A stretch of DNA of 64,000 nucleotides, taken from the NCBI RefSeq assembly GCF_041146395.1, contig NC_090984.1, positions 84,641,114-84,705,113 on the forward strand. The letters are read 5' to 3'. Every line of letters begins with the position of its first letter. The first letter of the stretch is position 1. Source of the stretch: Eulemur rufifrons. Its lineage: Eukaryota > Chordata > Mammalia > Primates > Lemuridae. Position numbers and translations under genes: made by a program. Below the pieces are notes generated by a model. It saw only the letters and a program-made list of their open reading frames with translations. It searched no databases and had not been told where the DNA came from. Shown here in pieces: positions 34,589 through 45,760 of this stretch.

Positions 34589-35764
34589 ATGATAGGAGAG
34601 CTCAGTGGCTTGGCCAAAGAGGGCTCCATCCACCATGGGGTTAATAGTTCCATGCAGAGGTGGCCTTAGTATTGTAGCTGGTAGCAGGGTGCCAGGCCAG
34701 AAGGCAGAGCTAGTAGGAGACAGGCAGATGATGAGATGGGGTTGGGTCCTAGGGCTTCAGGAGCCATCTTGTGAACAGAGTCCATCTGAGAGAATGTTTC
34801 TCTTATCCCAGACCACGAATGCCTTTCTAAACTTGGAAAGTATTCTTATAGCACCAGAACTGCCCTGGAAAACATCAAACTTCCCCAGTTTGTTCAAAAC
34901 AAGGGGATATTTTTTGAGCCTTTTGCCCCACATCCATCCACATGGCAAAAATTGAAACTGATAGTTATGAACCCTGGCTTCTCTCCCCACCATGAGCACT
35001 CTCTTTGGTATCTTTACCCTTCTTTTAAGCAACTAACATTTCAAATTTTGTTGGTCTTATCAAAATCTGCAAAGGCCTTACAATCATTCATTTAATCCAA
35101 TAGTGTGGATTATAGCCAAATGTATTACTTTTCCCAGGTATATTTTCATCTGACTTTATTCTACATCTCTAATTATGGCATGACTCGCGATTCTAATAAT
35201 AGGATTTCAAGCACACAGAATATATAGGAGAGTAGTCGGAGGTGGGAGGGAGGAACACAATGGCTCTCCCCAACCTCCAACACTATCATATTACATGGAG
35301 TTGGGACTGGACAACTAAATCTAATTCAGAATTGCAATCAATTCATTAAAGAAATAGGTAAGGCTTGTCCTCCTTTGAAATTTTATTCACCTGACAATCT
35401 TTTTCTAGAGCCACAATGACAAAAGAGTTTTAAGTCATCCCTGAGTCCAGAAGATATCTCTCTTCTGATAGTTCATTATAAACATGAGCTGTATTTTGCT
35501 CTGTGATCAAGGCTGCCAGGAGCCCTTACAGTCTACCACTTTAGGGAAATGGTCCTTCATCCCTTTTCTGAGCATGTGGCTGTTCAAAGGCCCATTTCTC
35601 CTGCTAGAAAACAGCTTAAGTACAGAGGAAAGAACAGTTTGGAAACCATCTACTGACCAAAGAGTACAGCCCACCAAGAGCAGTTTTTCCCAGGTATGGC
35701 TGGAGGATCATTCTAGTGTGGAGATGGAACAAGTTGGCAGAGGGTTTTTGTAATTTTCTTCATA
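34589..35764. other. Unique non-coding DNA
   Basis: About 1.2 kb with overlapping frames on both strands (34605-34955 plus, 34757-35032 minus, 35484-35753 plus). None has a recognisable domain, and no repeat is recognised. Confidence 0.5.
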
Positions 35765-36340
35765 TTGCTTTTTTAAACTTTTTATTGAGTATTATCTATG
35801 CATAGAGAGATACATAGATCACAAGTGCACAGCTCACTTTTTTCTAAAAATATAACACAGTCCTGTAATTAGCACCTAGATCAAGAAACAAAATATTATC
35901 AGGACTTTACTAATCACCCATATATAAACCATTATCTTGACGTCTAAAACTATAGCTTAACTTTGCCTGTATTTGAAATGCATATAAATGAAATCACTCA
36001 ATATGTATTCTTTTCTGGCTGGCTTCTTTCATTCACTATTATTTGTGAGATATTGTCCCATGAAACACTAGTTCACTCATTCTTATTGCAATATAATCTG
36101 CTTTTGAATGAATATACCACAATTTCTTTTCCATTCTATTGTTGATGGCCATTTGGGTAGTTTCTAACTTGAGGCTACTATAAATAGTGCTGCTGTGAAC
36201 TTTCTTATACAAGTCTTTTGGTGAACATGTGTATGCATTTTTGTTGGGTGTACATATCTAGGGTTAAATTTCAGGGTCACGGTATATGCATGTGTACATT
36301 CTATCAGTAGACATTGCCCAGTAGTTTTCAAAGCCTTCTC
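35765..36340 (-). mobile_element. Old L1M LINE, 3' region
   Basis: Antisense L1: 'cttttttaaactttttattgagt' (3' end), 'agctcactttttt', ggcttctttcattcactatt, 'gaatataccacaatttc', 'ttgatggccatttgggtag', 'taaatagtgctgctgtgaac'. More diverged than the L1 at 26786. No frame of any length survives. Confidence 0.85.
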
Positions 36341-36754
36341 CATTTGAGAGGAGAGAGCACAATTGATAATGGAATCACAGATTTAGAAGAAATTCTGGAA
36401 ATTTAGTGAGCACATTCTCTGGTTCCTAGCTGACTTGCATTAACATTGACTCCACAGAGTACAAATCTCTTAATAAAAATGGTGCAAACCCTCCTTTCCA
36501 TACCACCTTCACCAATCACCCCTTGGAAAAGCAGTCATGAAATGACCCCATGGCAGGGATGCTGACTTTAAACTTACAAGCCCCTAAACTCCTGGCCCCA
36601 AGCTGGCCATGTGGCAGGCAACAGAGTGGAATGCTAGAAAGTACAGAGACCAGAGTTTGGCTTAGTTCCCTACTAGCAAGACTTTTAGCTTCTCAGTTAG
36701 CCTCAGTTTCCTTATCTGTAAATTGGCACTTGCCCAGGACTTGGCACAATGGGA
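36341..36754. other. Unique DNA with a MIR piece
   Basis: Unremarkable except for a sense MIR fragment at 36625-36725 (cctcagtttccttatctgta). Confidence 0.6.
36625..36725 (+). mobile_element. MIR fragment
   Basis: Sense MIR core: 'gagaccagagtttggcttagttccc' then cctcagtttccttatctgta. Confidence 0.7.
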
Positions 36755-37210
36755 GATTGCATCAGTTTTCCAGGGCTGCTATAACCAAGTACGACAAATT
36801 GGGTGGCTTAGAGTAACCAAAATTTATTCTCTCATAGTTCTGGAGGCCAGATGTCTGAAATCAAGGTGTCTGCAGGGCTGGCTCCTTCTGGGGTCTCTGA
36901 GGAAGAATCTGCTCCATGCTCCCCCTAGCTTCTGGTGAGTGTGGGCAACACTTGGCATTCCTTGGCTTGCAGCTGCATAACTCCAGTCTCTGCCTATGTC
37001 AACACATGACCTTCTTCCCTGTGTGTGTCTCTGTGTTCTCTCCTCTTCTTATTAGAACACCAATCATATTGGATCTAGGGACCACCCTAACCCAGTATGA
37101 CCTCATCTTAATCTAGTTAGATCTGCAAGGATCCTGTTTCCAAATAACATCACATTCTGAGGTTCTGGCTGGCCCTGAATTGTGTGGAGACACTATCCAA
37201 CCTGGCACAG
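36755..37210 (-). mobile_element. MLT-type LTR (ERVL-MaLR-like)
   Basis: Antisense LTR text: 'ttttccagggctgctataac', 'tgggtggcttagagtaacc', 'ttctggaggccagatgtctgaaatcaaggtgtctgcagggc', 'ttccttggcttgcagctgcat', 'ctcatcttaatctagttagatctgc'. The family is widespread in mammals. No internal retroviral sequence is present. Confidence 0.8.
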
Positions 37211-37261
37211 AGGCATTCAAGCAATAGTAATTATTATGATGTACTTTTTTCATTATTTGAC

Positions 37262-37285
37262 TGATGGATGGATGGATGGATGGAC
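37262..37285. repeat. (GATG)n microsatellite
   Basis: Six GATG units, at the position where the L2 tail repeat is expected. It marks the 3' end of the antisense L2 that follows. Confidence 0.9.
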
Positions 37286-37485
37286 CTTTTATTCATTAAC
37301 TCTAAAAATATTTGTTGAGTATCCACTATATGCTGGGCACAGTTATCGGTGCTGGCCATACAGTCCCTGCCTTCATGAAGGTTACATGTTAAGGAAGTAA
37401 GCGGGAGATAAACAAATCTACCAAAAAACCACATAACTTGTCAGAAGGTGATGAGCACTAAGAAGAAAAGGAAGGTAGGAAAGGT
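37286..37485 (-). mobile_element. L2 LINE, 3' end
   Basis: Antisense L2: 'aaatatttgttgagtatccactatatgctgggcacagtt', 'ccctgccttcatgaaggttacatgtt', 'gagataaacaaatc', 'gaaggtgatgagcac'. Confidence 0.82.
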
Positions 37486-37514
37486 ATATCTAAAAATTCT
37501 CACTTCATTTCCTC

Positions 37515-38300
37515 CCTTCTATTTTGTACGAGACCATCTCCTGCTTTCGGGCTTTACTGTTGTTCATGGTGCTGTTATTGTGTCAGCCCTTTGTTGTGTT
37601 CTTTGTAAAAGGTGACACATTTTTCTATCTCAAAATGAGAAAACCCATTCCAGACAGCATTTTCCATTACAGTGGAATAATTAGTCACAATTATTCCATA
37701 AACTGGAGACTTGTACAACTGAGGAAATTGTTCCAAATGAAAGAATAGCTCACAGGGTAGGAGGTAAATCGAATTCCACCAGCGATAATAAGAGAGAGCA
37801 AAAAGAGGGCAGTAATGTATCAGGCTGTGTGAATCATTTACTATAAATCCAGATGTTTGTGAAATGAAAAACAGGCCAAGTCCATGACCTCGCGAACTGA
37901 TGTAAGGACTAGTTAAAATATGATGGGAGAATAAATATGATGGAATGTTGTTTAAAAAGTCATGAAAAGGCCATTTACCTATCTAAAATACAAGAGATAT
38001 ACAAATATTAAAGATTTTATTTTGAGTTGCCATCAGACTACTTAAATTTTTTTAGCAAACCAAAGTTTGAATTATTATAAACCAGTAGCACAGCATGAGT
38101 GGCTTGTTATATCATCGTGGAGAGAAAAACACTTTGTTAAGCTTGTTTCCAAGGAAATGAAACGCTTTTCAGACATGTCATTAACGCTCATAAAATCCCC
38201 TGGAGCCAAGTAGAGGGCAGATGTTATTTTTCAGAATGGTCACAGACCATCAATAGAAGGAAATTTCATTTAATTGTTTGAGTATTTATTTGCCTATTTA
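37515..38300. promoter_or_regulatory. Candidate conserved non-coding element
   Basis: About 800 bases with no recognised repeat. Features include cagtggaataattagtcaca with a neighbouring inverted cacaattattccata, 'gtcatgaaaaggccatttac', and 'gacatgtcattaacgctcataaaat'. The block looks uniform and complex, as vertebrate enhancers often do, but I could not measure conservation. Frame 37524-37748 is unsupported. Confidence 0.28.
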
Positions 38301-39034
38301 TACTTCGAGGGACTGATTTAAGAAAGGAAAGTGGAGTGATCTGTATTATTTAAAACACATATTAAACAACATAGAGGGTATCTACAGTTTTGAAAAAAGA
38401 GGAACACCTACATGGAAACTTAACCTATCACAAATGTGGAGAATTAACCTATCACAAACAAGCAAAACACCAATAAAATGGAAACTCTCTACCCATATAA
38501 ATTCATGAAGCAAAGACTCCTGAATGCCCAAGAATCTCCTAAGTTTCTACCAGTCCAGAATGTATTTCCATCCTAACCCAGGACACAGCTAGTGCTCCAA
38601 TATCCCACCCAATATTTCACCTCAACTTCACCTGCTTCTACCTTCTCACCTACCCACTACATTTCCATTCATATTTTTAAATTCCACATTTCTCTTTATC
38701 CTCCCTGCATTGCTCCACTTCATTTCTGGATATGCAGACCACTATTCTCACCCTCTTCCCATCACTACCATTTTCTAGGAAATGACACCCCTACCTACCA
38801 TGCATTCCCACCAAGTGCTTCTCTTCTCACTCTTCATAGTGAACGCCCTGCCCCTACCCTGCTTACCCTGCTTCTAGTCTTATGAGAGGCTCCCCTACGT
38901 ATCCAGGAAAGGCTGCGATCATCTCAGATGCACAAAAGGCAGCAAAAACAGGTTTTCAGGACTTTTTGGCCATAGTAGGTGGAACTATGAAAGAGTCTGT
39001 GGGGCCTAAAAGACAATTCTGAATTCCTCAGTGT
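38301..39034. other. Unique non-coding DNA
   Basis: Contains a small direct repeat (taacctatcacaaa at 38421 and again at 38445). The pyrimidine-rich 38592-38885 is open on plus for 97 codons by composition only. Confidence 0.5.
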
Positions 39035-39130
39035 GTTCATTCATGGCATCACTCATTAAGTAAATATTTATTGACACAATAGTAGCCCCCAAGTACATTA
39101 CCTGGCAAGCTCTCCCAGAGGTCATGCAAA
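39035..39130 (-). mobile_element. L2 fragment
   Basis: Antisense L2 tail: 'ttcattcatggcatcactcattaagtaaatatttattgac' then a degraded remainder. Confidence 0.55.
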
Positions 39131-39789
39131 AAAACAGAAAGGTTCTCAGACCACAACAAAACACTTGAATCACATGGTTCATTAAGTCAATTTCAAGCAC
39201 ACTGTGAGAAGCAAGGGAAAAATATATGGTGTAAATTATTACACTTAAGATAGTGCAAGCAGTGCAAGAACTACACAACCTAAATTCTGGGTTTCACCTT
39301 CTCCAGCGATGTTATAATTGGGAGGCCAGAGTTGAGGTTTGAGCAAGAAGGCCCAACAGAGGAAGGTGCTGGGGTCCAGGGCATGCACTCGCTCTATCAG
39401 ACAGACCGGGGCAGGGGCACCTGGCCACAGCTGCAGCTTGGCAATTAGCCTATTGAGCAGCCATGGATTATATCTGCACTTCTTAGGTAGAGGACACATG
39501 GAGCCAAATCGGTATGATGATGGATATTCAAATTAATACCTCATAAATATTCAATACCACATGTGTATTTAGTGATCATGAATATTTAGTAACTACTTGG
39601 TCCTCCCACCCCTTTCTGTCTGTGTTCACACATGCTCTACTTAATTTATTGGTCTAACAGGCTTCCCGCCATCTGTGTGGAACACATCTTATGAGTTTCA
39701 TATATTCTATTTGTTTTCTTACATAGAATTGAACATTCTCAAACAATACAGCAAAATGCACATGAGTTAGGAGCAGCTACTACATTCCA
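39131..39789. other. Unique non-coding DNA
   Basis: No recognised feature in about 650 bases. Confidence 0.5.
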
Positions 39790-40250
39790 GGATCTGGGGA
39801 CAGGAAGGTAACTAGAGTGAAGGCACAGCAGAAAGCAAGCCCTCGGGGAGGTCGGCAGCAAAGGCACCTGGAGGAGTTGATACCTGAATAGAACTTGAAG
39901 CTGAGTGGGACCTGACTTGGGGAGGCAGAGGATTCGTTTGGGCACTCCAGACAGGAGAGGGTCGATGCGAGCAAAGGGACTGAGAAGTGAAACAGTGTAG
40001 TACCTGTGGAAAACTAGAGCATCACGTTCAAAAGTGAAAAAACAGGTACCTGGCAGTCGGGGCTGGAGAGGAGGCAGGGCTGCCTGGCAGACAGAAAGCT
40101 CTGTATCGAGCTGGAGCTCAGACTTTATCCAGGAGATGGGCAGCTACAGATAAAGGCTGCATGCTGACTTGAGATTCCAGGTAGGGCTTCGTGATGGAGG
40201 CTGTAGAAATGGCAACTTAGATTAAGGAAGTGGTAGAAATCCAACATGAC
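39790..40250 (-). mobile_element. Probable degraded L2 LINE
   Basis: The text 'gagctcagactttatccaggagatgggcagc', 'gaggctgtagaaatggcaac' and 'aaggaagtggtagaaatcc' resembles the antisense internal 3' region of L2. Divergence is high and boundaries are unclear. Confidence 0.4.
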
Positions 40251-40255
40251 AGCAG

Positions 40256-40482
40256 GCACAGGCAGGTACAGGCGGGTACAGGTGGGAAAAGGTGGGGACC
40301 AGGCAGGCAAAGGAGGGCACAGGCAGGCACAGGAAGGGACAGGTGGGCACAGGAGGGCACAGGCAGGGGACAGAAGGTCACAGGAGGGCACAGGCAGGGA
40401 CCAAGTGGGCACAGGAGGGCACAGGTGGGCACAGGAGGGCACAGGCGGGGGCCAGGCGGGGGCCAGACGGACACAGGCGCCC
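40256..40482. repeat. G-rich minisatellite, about 10-bp unit, about 22 copies
   Basis: The unit consensus is ACAGGNGGGC with the variable base A, C or T (acaggtgggc, acaggagggc, acaggcaggc). Insertions such as acaggcgggggcc occur near the right end. Because 10 is not a multiple of three and stops are rare, all plus frames and the minus strand stay open, which explains overlapping 95-141-codon frames here. The G strand could form G-quadruplexes. Confidence 0.95.
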
Positions 40483-43264
40483 ACATCTGGGGGAGCGGAG
40501 GAGCATGGTTCAGCTTCAGGCCCATTTCCCCTCGTTGCTTTCACCGCCAACTTTGCTTGTCAGAACTGTCTCAAAGTAAATGAAGCGGGTTTCACCTCGT
40601 TCCCTTCCAGCAGCTGATGGATGATCTCACCCTGTGGCGGACAGTGTTCAACACTATGTCATTCCACATTACTATTCCTGTTTGGTTTCTTGGGGAACAG
40701 GGGGCAGACTCAGAGCTCAGCTTTGATTTCACAAAGGGGCCCCTTTGCTCCACTCATTACAGATAAACAAATCCCTTTTCTGGGCCCCTTTTCAAGCAGC
40801 ACTGATTAGGCTGTATTTACATTAATATCTGTGATAAAAGGGTAAACATGTCCAAGTCTCTTCAGCTATCTACTGACATAATCATTAGAAACTAGGTACT
40901 CTGACTCCTAACACCCAACCTGGGGGGTGGAGGGGGTGGTTAGGAAAGAAAATAAATAATTATCTGTGGATTATAAACTAAAACAAGTTTAAATCACAAT
41001 AGACTGATGCATTCTCTTGCACATTCACTCAACACTCTTCAAGCCCCTACAGAGTGAACGACATGTGTTTTACACCATGACTCACCACCGGGCCAGGTAG
41101 TGTTCATATAACAAATTTTAATTTAACTAAATCAGAGATGGATTTACCCTGAAGCTAATAAAACTTAAGCCTCAGGGCCCCTCCCCAGAATGGGTCCCTT
41201 CTACCACCCTGCAAGAGGCCTTAGCAAAGAGTTGACATAGTTACACATTTTAGGAAACTTGCGAATTTATAATGTTTTAACTGCAATTGGCTTATGCTCA
41301 TTATATATTTCCATTCTGGCTTTCCTTCAGCCACACTTCCCCTCCGAGTTGGGTGGCTTTGGAGTGGCTGCAGGCATTTTGGGGATCTGGCTAAAGAGAA
41401 GTTAAATTGGGGATACACATCATTTGTGTTCAAAGCAATGATACGCTGTAAAAGCTCTGCATCACTCATTGGGAAGGGATGTAAGGCAACACCTCGGGTG
41501 GGCAGATGCAGATCTTGCATGCAAGAAAGCTCCTGTGGAAGAAATTCCTGTGTCACCCAGGAGCAAGTGTCCTTGGCAGTCACCTCTAATAAGCTCATCT
41601 AACTCATCAAGCTGGAAAAAAATAATGATAATTTGTGTTCAGCAGAATATATTGCACCTGCTTCCAGGAATGCCCACCCTTGTAACCCAACCCTCACCCG
41701 CCACACCATGCAGACTCACCCAGCATGAAGACAAAGGCACAGGGCCAAAGGTCATACTGTGATCTGAATGTGTCCTCCTAAATCTGGTACCAAGTATGTG
41801 AGCATCAGGGGAGAAACAAGACTTGACATGCCAGGAGCCAGAAACCAATCTACGGAAAAAAATTTCCAGTCATCAGATGCATAAAATCTGAGTAGGGGAA
41901 ATATAGGAAGGAACGTATTAGAGAAGCATGTCGGGTAGCTAATCAATAAAAATATTCTGTTACTTTTCTGCATTATTACAATATTTGTGATATTTGTCAG
42001 CTCTTATAAATATGTAATCGCTTGTGATTTCTTTTCTCATTCTAAATAAATATTCACTTTCACATTTAATTTTTAAGGAGGGTCCTAAAAGCTGCCTAAA
42101 ATCAAGACTCCACAAAACATAGTCTAGCCAGGCACCTGGGCTAGCACATGGCCAGAGCTTGTTGGGCCCACCATCTGGCTGCACCTGGGAAAGAGGTGTG
42201 ACAGTCTTTAATGACTTACACAGGGTTCACGTTGACTGACACCCACCGATGGTTCATTTGGGTGAAGAGGAGTCATGGAAAGGCCCACAGATGAGCCACT
42301 GCCCAGCGATGCCTGGCCTACCTGGAGGTGCTGGAAAACTAGCAGCAATGTAGATCTAGCAGGTGAAAAGAAGGAGGGAGGTGCTAAAATGGAGAGGGGT
42401 TGGGGAGAGAAGGGATAAGATGACTTTGCTCACCTGCAAGCATCTTATGCTCTTGGTGAACTAAGTGACACACATAGACTTGGTATGTAGGGTTCTCTCT
42501 AGTCCCGAGACAGGATTCTTGACACAAGACTATGCCCAGTAGTTGCAGCCACACGTATACAGGGTAAACACTCCAGGCTGTCAGAGCCTACCTTGGTCCC
42601 CCTTTGTATCTGTAGCTTTGAGTTATTTATGCAAATCTTTGGTGCCCCTACTTCCTTGGCTCTGATACCAGGAAAAGAAAGTTCTCTGGCCTCAACTCCA
42701 GAATTGTCTGAATGCCACAGCTCACTCTCATAATCGAGTCTCTGAAGTGTGTCTCCAAGTTCACTGACCCAGGACTCACCTCTGCCTGCCCCAGAGGATC
42801 TACCTTCCTCTTCAGGGTGTCAACACACGGTCATCTCACTCAGTTCTCAGCCTAAAGCTCTCTCCATCAGAAGATAGACTGGGAGTACCAAATGGCAACA
42901 CCAGGTTTCCGGGCCACTTTGGAAAGTTCAGTCCACCCGTGACGCTTGGCTTATGAGAGCATCACCAGCCAACGGCTGCAGGCCTCCCATACACATAGTG
43001 GGAAAGTGTTATTCATGCAGCTGTGATGTACGTGCTTCAGAGCACTAAGGGAAACAGATATATCAGAAACTTTTGTAGTAGTGAGAGGAAAGCACAAACT
43101 AAGACGCAAGACACAGAACACATAAAATCACCACATGTGGTGTCTGTAGATTATTGTTCTAGATGGAATATGATGCTGTGGGTTTCTGCTGTGTCTGCAG
43201 TCCCATTCTGATGGACAAAGCCACTGCAGGCAGGGCTTCGCATAGATCACGTGTCATTTAGGAG
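40483..43264. other. Mostly unique non-coding DNA
   Basis: About 2.8 kb. I recognise no repeat with confidence. A G-rich run (ggggggtggagggggtgg, about 40922-40939) is present. Opposite-strand frames at 41221-41598 and 41294-41602 overlap, so at least one and probably both are chance. Confidence 0.45.
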
Positions 43265-43530
43265 GGGATACTTTGGGCAGAAAGCCTGATTCAACTAGCG
43301 TAAACAACAAGGAATTAATTTTCTCACATAACAAGAAGTCAAAGACAGGGTGGTTTTAGGACTGGTTAATTCAGCAGCTCAACAATTTTTTAAACTCCAC
43401 CATCCTCAGTGTGTTGTGTGACCTTCCACGTTGGCTCCCCATCGTAGTCCCAAAGATGCTACTTCAGCTTCAGATAATGTATGTGGAAGGCATTGGCCAA
43501 AGATAGAAAAGGGCCTGCTTCCCCTGTGGC
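43265..43530 (-). mobile_element. Unclassified ancient LTR-like repeat
   Basis: The text 'aacaacaaggaattaattttctcacataacaagaagtc' followed by 'ttaggactggttaattcagcagctcaac' and 'ttccacgttggc' resembles a known mammalian repeat with an inverted polyadenylation region, but I cannot name it. Confidence 0.4.
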
Positions 43531-43534
43531 TTTT

Positions 43535-44050
43535 TTTAAAGTCAAGTTTATGGATATATAAGTTACACACAGTAAAATGCATTGTTTTTAAATGTATAGA
43601 TGAGCTTGACAAATGTATACAGTCATGTAACAATAAAGGTAAAGAACACTTCCATCATACCAGAAAGTTCCCTCCCTTAACCCCAGTGCCTGGCAACCAC
43701 TAATCTGATTTCTATTCCTATAATTTCCCTTTGCAAAGATATCAGATAAATGGAGTCATACATTAGGGTAGCCTTTTGTATCTGGCTTCTTTCATTAAGC
43801 ACAATGCATTTGAGATTCTTCCATGTTGCTGCATATATCAGTAGTTTGTTCTGTCTTATTGCTGAGTGGTATTGCATTGTATAGATATACCATAATTTGT
43901 TTATCCATTCACCAGTTAATGCACATTGGGCTGTTTCCAGTTTGAACTACTATGAATAAAGCTGCTATAAACATTCACAAAACAGGTATTTATGTGGACG
44001 TATGTTTTCACTTTCCTTGGGTGGAGTTGCTGAGTTGGAAAGTTAACACA
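43535..44050 (-). mobile_element. Old L1M LINE, 3' region
   Basis: Antisense L1 with the 3' UTR ('agtttatggatatataagttacac', 'ctggcaaccactaatctgatttc') and the ORF2 tail ('tcattaagcacaatgcatttgag', 'gagtggtattgcattgtatag', 'taaagctgctataaacattcac'). A 66-codon stretch on minus (43677-43877) is a piece of the ORF2 C-terminus and its flank. Not functional. Confidence 0.87.
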
Positions 44051-45114
44051 CATTGCTTTTTAAGAACAAAAAAACTTTTCCCAGAAGTTCATCTGTGTCC
44101 TGTCGGTCAGAGTTGGGTCACGTGCCCCTTCTTAAACCAATCACCGTCAGAAGAAACAGAGAGAAACTCATTGAAATCCCTTCTTGTGGCTCTGGTGATA
44201 GGGCAATCTTCCCCAACTATATCTTCTCAAATGGAACAGGGCTCTTCCAGCAAGGAAAGAAGAGAAAAATAGGTTTAGACAAGCAACCAACAATGACTCA
44301 TCCAGGAAACACCCTACCTCTGGACTTTCTCATTATATTAGGTAATTAATTCCTTATTTTGTAAGATGCTTGAATCAGATTTTATGCCAAAAGCATCCTA
44401 AATGACATGAGACCTATGTGTAAGGAACCGCCTGCAACAGTTTTACCTACCAGAGGGACTATCTTGACTTGTGACTATGGGGTCCTGGCCACAGCTGATC
44501 AGACCTCATGCTGGTCAGTGGCCCACAGGAACTCAACTGAGGTGCTCGATGCTAGATTTGGCTGAACCAAATCAGATGGTCTCTCAGAGAGTTTGCTCTC
44601 AAGACACAGGGAAGGAGACAGTGAGTAGAAGAAGAATGGCAGCAGGATGGAAGACAGACACAGAAAAAGCAAGCAGAAGACCTGAGGGAAGGAGAGTAGA
44701 GGGACACATTGCCAGAGTGAGGACCAAAGCAGCAGAGATCAGCAGAATCATACGTAAAACTCAGTCATCAGATTAGGGAGCAATGGAGTCACTTCTGGGA
44801 GAGGGTTAGACACCTGCTACCACAGCTACCATGTCTCTGGAACAGTCGTCCTCTTTTGTTGAGACTGCTAGGGTAGTTGCCAGTCTCTCTGGCTTTCCCA
44901 AATGTCTATACACTGAACCTGCCACCTGAGATCACCTTAGGTGACCAAGACTAGCCCCGCTCTTTGCCCCCGAGCTCACTCACTCCACAGTCTTCTAATC
45001 AGTGTGCCTAACTGCCTCCCTGAGGCCAGTGCACATAATGAAAACTTAGTCACAAATATAACATGTCCCTCCTAGGCACCATCAGAAGGGCAAAGACCGG
45101 TATATGTGACCGTA
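44051..45114. other. Non-coding DNA, possible unclassified repeat
   Basis: 44440-44780 (cctggccacagctgatcag, then A/G-rich text) may be an old LTR, but I cannot support a family. No gene is recognised. Confidence 0.4.
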
Positions 45115-45320
45115 CTGACCAACATTCCCTGAGAGCGTACTCCAAGTTAGGCACTGTATTAAATACCTTACATGGACTCTTCATGTTAACTCATGGAATG
45201 CTAAAACTACTATGAATTAGATACTATTATTTTTTCCATTTCACAGATGAAGAAACTGAGACTGAGGGCCAAAGTAATTTGCCCAGCTTTCACCACCAGA
45301 GAGTGGCAGAGCATTGTCCT
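45115..45320 (-). mobile_element. MIR SINE
   Basis: Antisense MIR: 'gcactgtattaaataccttacatgg', 'ttttccatttcacagatgaagaaactgagac', 'aagtaatttgcccagc', ending 'gagagtggcagagc'. Confidence 0.85.
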
Positions 45321-45602
45321 GGGGGTGAGAAGTTCCCACTGCCAGCCTAAGATCAAGGTCCCTGAAGGGGACAGAGTACGGACAAGTGGCAGAGAAGGTG
45401 GAAGACCATTGCTGAAAGCTGTCGGGGATACCTGGCCAGGAACTCCAGCTGCCCAAGCAACACAAGGCACATACACACATTTCCAACCCTGCAGCCCAGG
45501 AAAAATGTAACTCACTTCAGAGTCCTGGACCAAGGATTGAATTAGACCTCAGGCCAAGAGGAAGCAAGCAATTTGGACTCAAGAACTTGTTCTCTAAGGG
45601 CT

Positions 45603-45760
45603 CACTACTGAAAGTGTGGACTGTGGGCCAGCAGTATCCGCATCACCTGGATGCCTCTTAGAAGGGCAAGATCTCAGCCCCACCCGAGACCTAGTGAATC
45701 CACATCTGGATTTTACAAGACCCACAGGTGACACATGCGTACTTAGAATTCTCAGACACT
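45603..45760 (+). mobile_element. hAT-Charlie MITE (MER5/MER20-like)
   Basis: Contains 'aaagtgtggactgtgggccagcag', 'tccgcatcacctggatgcc', 'agccccacccgagacctagtgaatcc', the conserved core of a small Charlie-derived MITE. The two ends are degraded. Confidence 0.75.

Noticed and set aside
40256..40482. CRISPR-like array of short repeats
   Set aside because: Units are contiguous without spacers and the sequence is primate; it is a minisatellite.
40125..40617. Overlapping frames of 95-141 codons on both strands, proline/cysteine-rich or glycine/histidine-rich
   Set aside because: They are translations of the 10-bp minisatellite in every frame, not a collagen-like or keratin-associated gene.
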